Notes: generated by a model not told the origin, from the letters alone. Positions 26,449 through 36,526 are shown, numbered from the stretch's first letter. The stretch is DNA of 64,000 nucleotides from Thalassoglobus sp. JC818 (GCF_040717535.1 NZ_JBFEFI010000006.1:1-64000); one strand, 5' to 3'. Translations and numbers: made by a program.

Positions 26449-29400
26449 TTGTCGAAGCATCGTGTCATCCTGGCTGCTCTTTTCACTGTTGTCGGTATCT
26501 GTTCGATTCAGATTTCCGCACAGGAATCGTCCTATTCCCCAGAAGTTCAAGGCCCTTCGACCGAAGGCGAACTCGCGCTCGAAGGATTCGTCTATCCCTC
26601 CGAACTCGAAGTCAAACTCTGGGCAGCGGAGCCGATGCTCGCTAATCCGGTTGCTTTCGGCATCGATGAAACCGGCGGCCTGTATATTTGCGAGACCTTC
26701 CGTCAGCAAAAAGGAGTCGAAGATAATCGCAGCCACATGAACTGGCTGGCGGATGACCTTTCGCTGACAACCGTCGACGAACGATTAGAAATGTTCCGCA
26801 AGTTTCTCGGAGCTGATGTCGAGAAATATGCCGTCGAGCATGACCGAATCCGATTGCTCCGCGACACAGATGGCGACGGCAAAGCAGACACAGCTACAAC
26901 CTTCGCGGACGGCTTCAACAGCATTGTCGATGGAACAGGAGCAGGTGTTCTCGCGATTGATGGAGATGTCTACTACACGTGCATTCCGAAACTCTACCGC
27001 ATGCGAGATGAGAACGGAGACGGTGTCGCCGACGAAGTTGAAGCGCTGCACGACGGATACGGTGTCCGCGTTGCCTTTCGTGGCCATGACATGCACGGAC
27101 TCACACTCGGCCCTGACGGTCGACTCTACTTCAGCATTGGAGATCGCGGGTACAACGTTGTGACCATGGAAGGGAAGCGTCTGTTCCGTCCCGACACAGG
27201 AGCCGTCTTTCGATGCGAACTCGATGGATCAGACCTGGAGGTCTTCGCCTACGGATTGAGAAACCCTCAGGAACTTGCCTTCGACGATTACGGAAACCTC
27301 TTCACCGGAGACAACAATTCCGACTCCGGAGATCAGGCGCGATGGGTGTACGTCACTCAGGGAAGCGACACCGGTTGGAGAATGTACTACCAGTACTTGC
27401 CCGATCGCGGTCCCTGGAATCGAGAGCGAATCTGGTATCCGTATCAAAGCGATGATGCGACGACCGAACTGCAGCCAGCTTATGTTGTCCCTCCGATTGC
27501 CAACATTTCCGACGGTCCATCAGGACTTGTCCATTACCCGGGAGTCGGCCTGTCACCGAAGTACGATGGACACTTTTTCCTTGCGGACTTTCGCGGTTCA
27601 GCGGGTCAAAGTGGAGTCCGTCACTTCCGGATGGAGCCCAAAGGTGCGACATTCGAACTGGTCGATGATGACTGGCTGATCAAGTCGATTCTCGTCACTG
27701 ATGTCGATTTCGGGTTCGATGGTCGCGTCTACCTTTCCGACTGGGTCGATGGCTGGAATGGCCCCGGGAAGGGTCGAATCTACACATTGAGCGATCCGCA
27801 ATACCGAATTCCATCGCTCGAAACTCCACCTGAACAGTTGATGAACGAAGGTCTCGCCAAGCTCTCCGAAGTGCGACTCGGCGAGTTGCTCGCTCATCCC
27901 GACAAGAGAATTCGACAGCGAGCTCAATTCGAACTCGTGAAAAAAGAAGCTGAAAATGTGCTTCAAGAAGTCGCCAACAGTTCTGCCAATCAGAAAGCAC
28001 GCTTGCACGCAATTTGGGGACTTGGTCAATTGCTCCGCGTCGGCAAGATTCTTCCCAAAGATCTGATCACGTTGGCCAACGATTCAGACCCAGAAGTTCG
28101 TGCACAAGCATTAAATGTGCTGGCAGACAACAAAGTCACTGACGCAGCCCCGCTCTTCGTGGCAGCCATTGGTGATGGAACTCCTCGGCAAAAGTACTTC
28201 GCAGCCATTGGTCTTGGTAACCTCCAAAGCGATGAAAATCTGTTCGTCATCGTCGACCTGCTGAAACAGAACGACAACAGCGATCCAGTGCTCAGACATG
28301 CCGGCATCCGCGCACTCGCGATGTGCGCAACCGATGAGCAACTGCTCGAGTTTTCCCAACCTCAATTCCCGCCATCAGTGCGGCTCGGAGCTGTCGTCGC
28401 ACTCCGACGCATGGAATCGGGCCATCTAAAAGAATTCCTGAATGATCCCGAACCGGCTGTGGTTGTCGAAGCAGCCCGGGCCATTCACGATCTCGATATC
28501 GTCGATGCTGTTTCTGAACTCGCTGATCTGAGCTTGAATCCCGACTCCCCCGACGCCCTCATTCGTCGAGTGATGAGTGCCAACTTCCGACGAGGCCGCA
28601 AGAAGAATGCAGACCGGGTCGCAGGGATTGCTGCTGACTCTCGTTTCTCGAATTCCATCCGTGAAGAAGCGATGCAAGAGTTGCTTCAATGGGATGCGCC
28701 ACCCGTTTTTGATCGGGTCACGAATCAACACCGTTCGCTGGATACCCGCAGCCTCGAACTCTCAACCCCTGCCGTTCGAGCAAACCTGGGTGGAATGATG
28801 GCTGGCAACTCGAAACTGAAAACGCTCGCTATTCAACTCGCAGCCAAGTACGAAGTTCAGGATGTCGCGTCCTACCTTCAGGAGACTTTTGAGCAAACTG
28901 ACAACGACGCACAGATGCGACGAGAAGCTCTTATCGCCCTCGACGCTGTGAATTCCATGTCATTGCTTGAGTTGCTCGACTCCGGATTGGCAGACGAGAA
29001 CGATCAAATTCGAGCGACTTCGCGAGAGATTCTGGCACGCCGTAACCCCGTCGAAGCTGTTCCGGTTCTTTCGGAGGCTCTCAACACGGGATCTCGAGTC
29101 GAACGCCAATCAGCGATTCATGTCCTCGATGAGTTAAAAGTGCCAGAGGCGGAAGAGGTCCTTCTCAAAACACTCGATCAACTGATTGCCAACAATGTTC
29201 CCGCAGACATCAAGCTGGACCTGATTGAGGTCGCCGAGAAACGAGACTCCATCAAGTTCAAAAACCGATTGAACGCCATCGAGAAGCAGCGTGATCCAAA
29301 TGATCCCCTGAGCGCGTATCGGGAATGCCTGGAAGGGGGAGACCTCGCGCGTGGAGTTGAAATCTTCTTCGGAAACGCGGCAGCTTCTTGTCGACGTTGT

Positions 29401-29781
29401 CACAAAGTCAACGGCGACGGCAGCGACGTCGGCCCTGACCTGTCGGCAGTGTCCAAAGAAAATCCTCGCGAATATCTGCTCGAATCCATTGTTCTTCCGA
29501 ATGCCAAGATCGCCAAAGGTTTTGAGACCGTCGTTTACGCATTGGCCGATGGACGGATCGTCTCGGGTATCGTGAAGGGTGAGACCGATGAAACAGTTCG
29601 TCTCATGCAACCGATGGGTGAAATCGTCGTCATCGAAAAAGACGACATCGACGCACAGACAAAAGGCCAGTCGGGAATGCCTGCCGACATGGCGAAACAA
29701 CTCACCAAGTCCGAGATCCGTGATCTGGTCGAATACCTTTCGACTCTCAAGACTCCTTACAAACCTGAAGGACACGAGTAA
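26449..29781 (+). CDS. PVC-type heme-binding membrane-bound dehydrogenase-like protein (beta-propeller, HEAT repeats, cytochrome c)
   Basis: A 1110-aa exported protein. A signal peptide (1-25) leads to a six-bladed propeller-like region (about 40-440) of the sorbosone/glucose dehydrogenase type: ANPVAFGIDETGGLYICETF, HGLTLGPDGRLYFSIGDRG, GLRNPQELAFDDYGNLFTGDN. HEAT-type repeats follow (about 450-900). A C-terminal cytochrome c has CRRCH (981-985) and the EYLLESIVLPNAKIAKGFET motif typical of planctomycetes. It probably oxidises a sugar or polyol in the periplasm. The start is TTG at 26449 with GAGGTG upstream. The same strand and similar theme as the preceding gene (234 bp apart) suggest related roles. 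Confidence 0.9.
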   Translation: MSKHRVILAALFTVVGICSIQISAQESSYSPEVQGPSTEGELALEGFVYPSELEVKLWAAEPMLANPVAFGIDETGGLYICETFRQQKGVEDNRSHMNWLADDLSLTTVDERLEMFRKFLGADVEKYAVEHDRIRLLRDTDGDGKADTATTFADGFNSIVDGTGAGVLAIDGDVYYTCIPKLYRMRDENGDGVADEVEALHDGYGVRVAFRGHDMHGLTLGPDGRLYFSIGDRGYNVVTMEGKRLFRPDTGAVFRCELDGSDLEVFAYGLRNPQELAFDDYGNLFTGDNNSDSGDQARWVYVTQGSDTGWRMYYQYLPDRGPWNRERIWYPYQSDDATTELQPAYVVPPIANISDGPSGLVHYPGVGLSPKYDGHFFLADFRGSAGQSGVRHFRMEPKGATFELVDDDWLIKSILVTDVDFGFDGRVYLSDWVDGWNGPGKGRIYTLSDPQYRIPSLETPPEQLMNEGLAKLSEVRLGELLAHPDKRIRQRAQFELVKKEAENVLQEVANSSANQKARLHAIWGLGQLLRVGKILPKDLITLANDSDPEVRAQALNVLADNKVTDAAPLFVAAIGDGTPRQKYFAAIGLGNLQSDENLFVIVDLLKQNDNSDPVLRHAGIRALAMCATDEQLLEFSQPQFPPSVRLGAVVALRRMESGHLKEFLNDPEPAVVVEAARAIHDLDIVDAVSELADLSLNPDSPDALIRRVMSANFRRGRKKNADRVAGIAADSRFSNSIREEAMQELLQWDAPPVFDRVTNQHRSLDTRSLELSTPAVRANLGGMMAGNSKLKTLAIQLAAKYEVQDVASYLQETFEQTDNDAQMRREALIALDAVNSMSLLELLDSGLADENDQIRATSREILARRNPVEAVPVLSEALNTGSRVERQSAIHVLDELKVPEAEEVLLKTLDQLIANNVPADIKLDLIEVAEKRDSIKFKNRLNAIEKQRDPNDPLSAYRECLEGGDLARGVEIFFGNAAASCRRCHKVNGDGSDVGPDLSAVSKENPREYLLESIVLPNAKIAKGFETVVYALADGRIVSGIVKGETDETVRLMQPMGEIVVIEKDDIDAQTKGQSGMPADMAKQLTKSEIRDLVEYLSTLKTPYKPEGHE

Positions 29782-29984
29782 ATCTTGCTCGCAGCGGGCA
29801 CGGTGCAGTTGAGTTCTCAGAGAACGGAACTGTAGCGTTCCTGATGCTGTGTTGACGCTCTGAAAGTGTCTCACCCCGCTGTGAACTTGTTCTCTCGGCA
29901 TCACTGAATTGAATGACTCACGTCTGGCCAAACCCATGACACAGCTTTGACCAGACACATCACACGAGAAGAGATTGGACGACG

Positions 29985-30599
29985 ATGACGCAGTTTCCAA
30001 CTGTGGTTCTGGCAAGTCGAAACGCGAAAAAGATCGGAGAGATGCGTGACCTTCTCGAACCTTACGGCATCCCGCTCATCTCCGTTTCCGACTTTTCAGA
30101 CGTGGGAGAAGTTGTCGAAGACGGTGACACCTTCCAGTCAAACGCCGAGAAAAAAGCGAGAGAAGTCGCACAGGCAACTTCTCATTGGGCAATCGGCGAA
30201 GATAGCGGACTGAGAGTCGATGCACTCAAAGGTGCTCCGGGAGTTTATTCCGCCCGTTACAGCGGACCGGATGCCACAGATGAAAAGAACAACGCAAAGC
30301 TGATGATCGAACTGAATGGCGTCCCTGATAATCAGCGCGGAGCGGAATACGTTTGCCACGTGGCCGTTGCCGATCCTTCGGGAGACATTCAACTGAATAT
30401 CGAAGCCATCTGTCGTGGTCGAATCACCGAGCAAGCATTCGGCAGCAACGGATTCGGTTACGATCCTTATTTTCAGATCCGAGAGTACCATCAAACGTTT
30501 GGCCAATTGCCGCCAATCGTGAAACGGCAACTCAGCCATCGCGCGCGAGCCTTCAATCACCTCATCCCCGGACTTCTCAAGATTCTGACCGCTTCTTAG
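29985..30599 (+). CDS. rdgB: XTP/dITP diphosphatase (RdgB/HAM1)
   Basis: A 204-aa cytosolic house-cleaning enzyme that hydrolyses ITP, dITP and XTP to monophosphates, keeping damaged purines out of nucleic acids. It has the family start VLASRNAKKIGEMRDLL, the EDSGLRVDALKGAPGVYSARY metal/substrate motif, GSNGFGYDPYF and the C-terminal LSHRARAF. Length is typical. The ATG at 29985 is the only sensible start. It follows the cytochrome gene by 203 bp. Confidence 0.97.
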   Translation: MTQFPTVVLASRNAKKIGEMRDLLEPYGIPLISVSDFSDVGEVVEDGDTFQSNAEKKAREVAQATSHWAIGEDSGLRVDALKGAPGVYSARYSGPDATDEKNNAKLMIELNGVPDNQRGAEYVCHVAVADPSGDIQLNIEAICRGRITEQAFGSNGFGYDPYFQIREYHQTFGQLPPIVKRQLSHRARAFNHLIPGLLKILTAS

Positions 30600-30648
30600 A
30601 GAGCCCCGCCAGCGGCGCAAATCAAACGAAGACTTTCCACGTCGACAA

Positions 30649-31194
30649 TCATTGGGAAGCTGCGATCTCGCTGAGTTTGATGAGTCCCAGCTTCACTCTT
30701 CTCTTCGCTCCACTCAGCGAACAGTCCATTGCGAGGGCGATTTCTTCATACGACAGCTCGCCGAAAAACCGGAGACGAACTGCATCGCTTTGTGGCTCAG
30801 GCAACTGGTCGAGCCAAACGGTAATTTGAGCCGACTGTTCCCGGTCGAGAAGGAACTGCTCCGGTCTTGTGTCACTCTCAATTGTCGAATTCGTCCGCAC
30901 AACGTATTCGACCTGACGAGTCCGCTCTTGAGACTCTTTCTTTCGGAAATTGCGGGTTAGATTGAGAGTGATCGTCCAGATCCAAGTGCTGAATTCAAAC
31001 TCCGGAGAGTACGACTGACGAGAGTGATAGGCAGCCAGAAACGCTTCCTGAACGACATCCTCCGCGTCCGTTTCAACTTGCAGCTTACTCAGTGCAAACC
31101 GCATGAGGCGTTCGTGATACTTATTCACCAGAAGCGTAAACAGACTGGTCTCTCCAGCCTGCACGCGCTTCATGATGTCACGATCTCTGCTCAT
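30649..31194 (-). CDS. ECF-type RNA polymerase sigma factor
   Basis: A 181-aa sigma-70 family factor. Region 2 (about 20-85) shows FTLLVNKYHERLMRFAL and AEDVVQEAFLAAYHSR, with FSTWIWTITLNLTRNFRK. Region 4 (about 125-178) shows LPEPQSDAVRLRFFGELSYEEIALAMDCSLSGAKRR. No anti-sigma factor is adjacent. Its ATG overlaps the TGA of the upstream ROK kinase (ATGA), so translation is probably coupled, which links this regulator with sugar phosphorylation. Confidence 0.93.
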   Translation of the reverse strand: MSRDRDIMKRVQAGETSLFTLLVNKYHERLMRFALSKLQVETDAEDVVQEAFLAAYHSRQSYSPEFEFSTWIWTITLNLTRNFRKKESQERTRQVEYVVRTNSTIESDTRPEQFLLDREQSAQITVWLDQLPEPQSDAVRLRFFGELSYEEIALAMDCSLSGAKRRVKLGLIKLSEIAASQ

Positions 31195-32201
31195 TTCCGA
31201 CTGGACTCTTCACGAAGAACTGATGATCGAATACAGCCCGCCGCACCCAGAAAGCCTGCATGCTTCCCGAGTGTTGCATACGCGATTCGAGTTTTCTCTG
31301 CCGGGATCGGGAATGTGTGCTTACGAACCTCGTCCCGCACTTTCTCCAGAAAACGGCGACCAAGTTCTGTTCTCTCTCGACCGAACGTCATGGCTCCCCC
31401 GATGAGAACCGTCGCTGGATTCAGGGTATGAATAATATTGACCGTCCCAATCGCCAAGTAACGTCCCGTCTCCATGATCAGCCGATCCGCAAGCGGGTCC
31501 CCATCCGAGGCACACGCTCCAATCAATAGCGGTGTCAGTTTTTGCCCCTGAGCAAGCTGCACTCGAATGACAGAACGAGCACCGGAAGCCAGGGCTTCTT
31601 CGCATCTTCGAACGAGCGCTTTCGCTCCAGCATAGAGCTCCAGCGAACCGTGAATTCCGTGTTCCGAGTAGGGACCGCCGTCGGCCTGAATGATCAGGTG
31701 ACCGCACTCTCCCGCGTGAGAATGAGCTCCTGTCACTAGTTCACCGTTGATGACAATTCCTGCCCCGATCCCGGTTCCAAGCGTCCAGAACAACAAACTG
31801 TTCGAGTCTTTGGCTCCTCCCAGCCAATACTCCCCGTAGGCGGCAGCGTTTGCGTCGTTCTGGAGAATGGCAGGTTTGCCGAAGTGTTCGCTGATCAAAT
31901 CCCGCAGCGGAAGATTTTCCCATCCCGGCAGATTGAACGGATGCAAAACGATTCCGCGTGGAATATCAAGGGTCCCGGGGGAAGCGACTCCGATTCCGCA
32001 GATTTGCTCCCAAGCAATTCCGCTCAGTTCAACCGCACTCTCGATGGTATTGTAGAGATTCTCAAGCCCTGCCTGACGTCCCCCCTTTTGAATCGAACCG
32101 GACGTCAAATGACTCACAGTCTCACCATGCTCAGAGACAACTCCTGTCTTGATGCTGGTTCCGCCAATATCCACACCGATGAAGTAACGTACGTCGCTCA
32201 C
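31191..32201 (-). CDS. ROK family sugar kinase (glucokinase-like)
   Basis: A 336-aa cytosolic kinase expected to phosphorylate glucose or a related sugar with ATP. It has the phosphate motif GVDIGGTSIKTGVV, LQNDANAAAYGEYWLGG with the catalytic Asp, GTGIGAGIVINGEL, and the ROK signature with HAGECGHL. The zinc site is not the full CxCGxxGC motif, as seen in several planctomycete members. I chose GTG at 32201 because GAGAG lies just upstream; a TTG at 32231 is less likely. It overlaps the next gene, an ECF sigma factor, by four bases. Confidence 0.92.
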   Translation of the reverse strand: MSDVRYFIGVDIGGTSIKTGVVSEHGETVSHLTSGSIQKGGRQAGLENLYNTIESAVELSGIAWEQICGIGVASPGTLDIPRGIVLHPFNLPGWENLPLRDLISEHFGKPAILQNDANAAAYGEYWLGGAKDSNSLLFWTLGTGIGAGIVINGELVTGAHSHAGECGHLIIQADGGPYSEHGIHGSLELYAGAKALVRRCEEALASGARSVIRVQLAQGQKLTPLLIGACASDGDPLADRLIMETGRYLAIGTVNIIHTLNPATVLIGGAMTFGRERTELGRRFLEKVRDEVRKHTFPIPAEKTRIAYATLGKHAGFLGAAGCIRSSVLREESSRK

Positions 32202-32467
32202 AGATCTCTCAACTTGTCTCTTGGGTCTCAATCAGTATAGGAATTCCTCTGACAGAACGATATCTCTGCTCGAACCTCTTCTTAGTTCTCTCAGGTCCCT
32301 CTCACGTTTGGTGCAACAGCAACAGATCGACGACCCTCGATCATTTGCTGAGAGAATCTTCGATCAATCGGGATCGCTCCATGACAGAAGAAAGGCCCGG
32401 AACGAGTAGGATGGGTTCTGCAAAAAGACTACCATCCGCAAAGAGACAGAAGCCAAGGAACGATTTG

Positions 32468-33868
32468 ATGGTACGTGATTTTGTAACGGAGAGTCTGGCA
32501 CACGACCCCATCCATGGGTACATCCCGTTTGTTGCGCGGTCGGGGCTTCCGCGAGATGAAGTTTCTGAACAGGAAATCATTGACCATCCGTGGGTCCAGC
32601 GGATGCGCCACATCCATCAACTGCAGACAGCCTGGTGGGTCTTTCCGTCCGCCGAGCACATGCGTTTTCAGCATATTCTTGGAGCGATGCACCTCGCTTC
32701 TCGCGTGATTGACGAATGGTACGACTCTCTCGTCGAAGCTTGTCACAATGTCCCTTCGCGTGCTTACGTCGATAGCCTCGTCCGCATGGCGGCCCTTCTG
32801 CATGATGTCGGTCACGGTCCTTTCGGCCACTTCTTCGACGATCATTACCTTGACCAGTTCGGTGTGACTCATGAAGACATTGGCGCATACATCATTGAAC
32901 GCGAACTGGGTGACCTGCTCCGAGGAATCCGACGCAGCCCGAACGGCAAAATGCAGCCGCTCGAGGAATTCGATCCCAAACAAATCGCGTGGCTGATTCG
33001 CCGCCCGAAAGGTGTCGACGATGACGGTCATCCCGACTGGCTGATTAAGCTTCGAGCGTTATTCTCGGGGATTTACACCGTCGACAACATGGATTTCGTC
33101 CTCCGGGACGCTTACATGACCGGCTTCAACACGAAGGCTTTCGACCTCTCGAGACTGATCCATTACAGCTTCTTTACTCCTGACGGGTTGACCATTCACT
33201 TGCGAGGTTTGCCGTCGCTGATCCACTTCATCGAGACCCGCGCCAATCTGTTTCGCATGGTCTACTTCCATCGCACCGTCCGAGCGCTCGATATCGCGAT
33301 TGAAGAAATCTTCCCGCAGACGATGAAGTACTTGTTCCAGGGAAATCCGATCGATTATCTCGATCAGTATCTCGATTTCACCGAGTCGAGTTTCCTCGTC
33401 GATATCCGTCGATGGGTGCACTCCGACGATCCGGAACAGCAAGAACTCGGGAAACAATGGCAGAACATTCTTTCCCGCCGAATGGGGTGGAAGATGGCTG
33501 TCGAACGTACCCTGAACTTTCACAGCACTCAGGGTGAGCGAATGACGATCTTCTCTGAGCCGGACCTCGTCTTGCGACGCGTCCGTGAACGCCTCCCAGC
33601 GAACCTCAAAGACCTTCCGCTGAATATCGATGTCGCCCGACATTACCATCGCCCGAGCGGTCGCCTCCCAGCTGGCGGACAGAATTTTCTTTACGATCCC
33701 GGCACCGGAACATCACAGGAATTGAACGATGACGACCTGTTTCGGTCGATTCCGATCAGCTTCCTGATCTTCCGGATTTATTGCCAGTCACACGAGAACG
33801 ACCCAGCCCTCAACGCGGCCCTCAATTCCGTCCTCGGCGACGCTATGGATGCAAAGACCAATATGTAG
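32468..33868 (+). CDS. HD-domain phosphohydrolase
   Basis: A 466-aa HD superfamily protein like the YdhJ/SAMHD1-related dNTP hydrolases. The metal motif is LLHDVGHGPFGHFFDDHY, with an earlier His in HMRFQHILGAMHLASRV and a later Asp in YTVDNMDFVLRD. Long helical sequence follows. Substrate is unknown; related proteins hydrolyse dNTPs or nucleotides. The start is uncertain: ATG at 32468 has AAGGAA eight bases upstream, but ATG codons at 32381 and 32411 and a TTG at 32345 would give a Ser/Arg/Lys-rich leader. It is divergent from the kinase-sigma pair. Confidence 0.88.
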   Translation: MVRDFVTESLAHDPIHGYIPFVARSGLPRDEVSEQEIIDHPWVQRMRHIHQLQTAWWVFPSAEHMRFQHILGAMHLASRVIDEWYDSLVEACHNVPSRAYVDSLVRMAALLHDVGHGPFGHFFDDHYLDQFGVTHEDIGAYIIERELGDLLRGIRRSPNGKMQPLEEFDPKQIAWLIRRPKGVDDDGHPDWLIKLRALFSGIYTVDNMDFVLRDAYMTGFNTKAFDLSRLIHYSFFTPDGLTIHLRGLPSLIHFIETRANLFRMVYFHRTVRALDIAIEEIFPQTMKYLFQGNPIDYLDQYLDFTESSFLVDIRRWVHSDDPEQQELGKQWQNILSRRMGWKMAVERTLNFHSTQGERMTIFSEPDLVLRRVRERLPANLKDLPLNIDVARHYHRPSGRLPAGGQNFLYDPGTGTSQELNDDDLFRSIPISFLIFRIYCQSHENDPALNAALNSVLGDAMDAKTNM

Positions 33869-34095
33869 CCAACGACTGCTACGACCCTCATGAACCCGAT
33901 CTACTTTTTTTGAATCTCGAGAATCTCGTCGATTTCACCGCCCAGCGAAGACTGGTGAGCTAGAGCATTTCAAGCGTGCATCGCAGCCATCCGCTCGCTC
34001 CATGAACACTCATCGGAACGAATGGGTTGAAGCGAGAGCGGAGAGACCGGGAAACTTGTCTCAGTTGATCGAGTTCAATGAGGCGGAGAGATTCG

Positions 34096-34605
34096 ATGCT
34101 CGAAATGCTCTTTTCTTACTGGTGGGCCGTGCTCCCGATCCTCGCAGTGTTCAGTTACTACGGAGTCCGCTTCTGGGCAGAGCGGAAGTTCGACTCCGCC
34201 GTGCAAGACATCCTCGCCGAGACGCAATCCGACTTCGCTCGCGGAACAGTCGAGATTCATTCCGTGGAAGCTGTCCGAACGCTAAAAGTTCAGGACGAAA
34301 CCGCAATTCTCTACGCGATCGACGCCACAATCTCACCTTCCGATGAACACGTCGAGTGGTCCGGAGCCGACTTGTTCCTGCGCGGAACCAACGGCAATCC
34401 CAACGAGATTGGCGACCTGATGACTCTCAAGCTCTGGAACGGGACAACGTTCGAGGCTATCAAAAACAAGTCCCAACTCTCCGGACCCCAACGCCTGCTA
34501 CTCTCCATGCGATACTGCGGAAAACAGAACGAGGTACAGTTCAACTTCAACTTCGCCAACTTCGGCCCCGCCTTCGAACTCCCCGAACTTGCCGTTGGTG
34601 TTTAA
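34096..34605 (+). CDS. Membrane-anchored protein of unknown function
   Basis: A 169-aa protein with one N-terminal membrane helix (LFSYWWAVLPILAVFSYYGV) followed by a soluble beta-rich part (VEIHSVEAVRTLKVQDETAILYAIDATIS, then FNFNFANFGPAFELPEL). I do not recognise the family. I chose the ATG at 34096, with GGAG seven bases upstream, over an ATG at 34078. It stands apart from neighbours with about 230-260 bp on each side. Confidence 0.7.
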   Translation: MLEMLFSYWWAVLPILAVFSYYGVRFWAERKFDSAVQDILAETQSDFARGTVEIHSVEAVRTLKVQDETAILYAIDATISPSDEHVEWSGADLFLRGTNGNPNEIGDLMTLKLWNGTTFEAIKNKSQLSGPQRLLLSMRYCGKQNEVQFNFNFANFGPAFELPELAVGV

Positions 34606-34866
34606 GAGTCATCCGAATCTGACTGCGGACACGCACCGCTTTCGACGCTCACTCTCCCAATCGATCAAAAGTCTCAATTTGCACATGGTGCTTTAAAATT
34701 GATTGCCCGTTCTGATGTGCGTTTTCACAGGACGCAAGAGACGACTCGCTTTTGAGGTCGCCTTTTCTTCAACATAGACATCGCGACCACCAATGTGGAG
34801 AATCCTCGATAGGGAAACTTCGTTCGTGATTGGCAACGTCTTGCGAATAAGCAATGGGGCAACGCA

Positions 34867-35598
34867 ATGCTTATTGATCCTCATCAGTGGAATTCACGAA
34901 ACGAGAAAGAGAAACCAACGAAAGCGTTCAGCGAAGAACGCGGGAAACTCGTTGAAGCAATAGAACTCTTCCTGACAGGCAATACATCAGCATTTGATTT
35001 TGATGAAGCCCTCGACCCGTTTCGGAGATCCTCAGATCCGATCGTACGAATCGTTGCAGAAGAGATGTGGTACTTCTACGACGATCTCGATGACCACTAT
35101 GTAGCGATGACCAAGCAAGAGTGGGGATACGTTCAGCGACTCCTCTTGCTCCTGAAATCGAACTGCGAAATCGTTACAGCAAAAACGCGAATCTGGTCAT
35201 GGACGCAACTCGTCGCAGCGGCAAGTGTCATCACGTTTGTCGTGATCTCCCTCAAGGTTGGCTGGGGTGCACAACTCTTCGTCTTATCAATTCCATTCGG
35301 CTTCGTCTCCATCCTTCTTTCGCGACTTGATCGCAACGAGACAGGCATACTCGATGCTTACACCGCAGCGATTCACCCCTTCGCTTCCTTCGGCGATCTC
35401 AGAGAAGCCTATGAGTCGGTTCGATTCTTGAAAACACCTTATCCTCAAGAGTTGAACGAAAGCAGGATCAGAACTCCCAGCCAAGAACGTTTCCTGCTAT
35501 TACAGTTGCATGTGCATTGGCTACTCTTCGCCCCAATTTATTTAGCATTCCAGATATTCCCACACCGAGCAATTTTGAAGGTGGGGAGGCCGCAGTAG
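34867..35598 (+). CDS. Multi-pass membrane protein of unknown function
   Basis: A 243-aa protein. The N-terminal half is soluble and helical (KAFSEERGKLVEAIELFL, MWYFYDDLDDHYV). Two membrane helices lie at about 118-160 (LVAAASVITFVVISLKVG and LFVLSIPFGFVSILL), and a third hydrophobic stretch is near the C-terminus (LHVHWLLFAPIYLAFQIF). No family recognised. ATG at 34867 with a GGGG upstream. Confidence 0.65.
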   Translation: MLIDPHQWNSRNEKEKPTKAFSEERGKLVEAIELFLTGNTSAFDFDEALDPFRRSSDPIVRIVAEEMWYFYDDLDDHYVAMTKQEWGYVQRLLLLLKSNCEIVTAKTRIWSWTQLVAAASVITFVVISLKVGWGAQLFVLSIPFGFVSILLSRLDRNETGILDAYTAAIHPFASFGDLREAYESVRFLKTPYPQELNESRIRTPSQERFLLLQLHVHWLLFAPIYLAFQIFPHRAILKVGRPQ

Positions 35599-35646
35599 AC
35601 AGTGTTTACTGCTGTCGTCAGCTGTGTGCGAACGTAACCCTGCAAC

Positions 35647-36390
35647 TCACTTGCGTGAGATAGCTTGCTGCAGTGGGCGGAGGATTTGTTCGATGACGTG
35701 TTCCTCGAGAAGTCTTTCGCAATCGTTGCGCAGCTCGGTGAGGGTTTGCACGAAGTGTCCGTCGTGGGGCAAGCTGCCGTATTGCCGGATGGTGAAGTAG
35801 ACGCTGATCGTCTCTTCGGGGAAATCGTCCCGACGAACCTGATAGGCGTTGGTTCGCGTTTCTACCATCAATCGACACTGCCTGCGGCAGTCCTCTGTGA
35901 GGGCCATTGTGATTGAGGGTTCGAAGTTGAGCGGGCGCGTCCCTTCCATTGAGAGAACGCTTTCGAACGCGGGAGACAGTCCGAGCGCCTCAGCAACGAG
36001 CTCGTCGTGATTGCCTCGATACGTGAAATCAAACCCGACGAGAAAGTCCAAAGCTTCGCAGTCGAGCGGACTCACGGACAACATATAAGGCGCCAACTCC
36101 AAAGCGAGCGCATGCTGTGGGAAGGCATCGTCGATCGTCGTGGGGTTCACGACACTGCTGCAGATTCGACGATCTTCAATGCTCAGCCAGCTGTAGCTTG
36201 TCTGGTCTTTGTCTTCTTCGAGAACAAATGCTCCGTTGTCACGATTGTAGAAATTCCGCATCGACGGATAGGTTTTCTGGAATCGTCCAAAGAATTCCAG
36301 AACCGTCTCACGTTGCGACGGCAGGGGCATTTCCGTGTAAAGATTCATGTTGACGAAATAGTCGTCTGCCACTGAATCGTAAATATTCAT
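35647..36390 (-). CDS. Conserved soluble protein of unknown function
   Basis: A 247-aa protein with no signal or membrane helix. It contains YTEMPLPSQRETVLEFFGRF, LEEDKDQTSYSWLSIEDRRI and LSVSPLDCEALDFLVGFDFT, features typical of a real, folded protein, but I do not recognise the family. I chose the ATG at 36390 because AGGAGAGAGA is directly upstream; the frame reaches 36429. It is divergent from the methyltransferase gene (136 bp apart). Confidence 0.72.
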   Translation of the reverse strand: MNIYDSVADDYFVNMNLYTEMPLPSQRETVLEFFGRFQKTYPSMRNFYNRDNGAFVLEEDKDQTSYSWLSIEDRRICSSVVNPTTIDDAFPQHALALELAPYMLSVSPLDCEALDFLVGFDFTYRGNHDELVAEALGLSPAFESVLSMEGTRPLNFEPSITMALTEDCRRQCRLMVETRTNAYQVRRDDFPEETISVYFTIRQYGSLPHDGHFVQTLTELRNDCERLLEEHVIEQILRPLQQAISRK

Positions 36391-36526
36391 TCTCTCTCCT
36401 GTCTGATCCCGGTCCTTCGTCTCGATCAAAGTCTCCGGGAGCGCCGAGCGGGGTCACTCGGTGGCTACATTCTTCGGCACTGGCTATTCTAGAAGTGGAC
36501 TCAAGGCTGGTCAAAGAGAACTGATC

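Noticed and set aside
33958-33990. Possible fifth repeat copy: TAGAGCATTTCAAGCGTGC after the HD gene
   Set aside because: Only the first seven bases match the repeat start; no GTTGCTCT or GTGCACTCGC follows.
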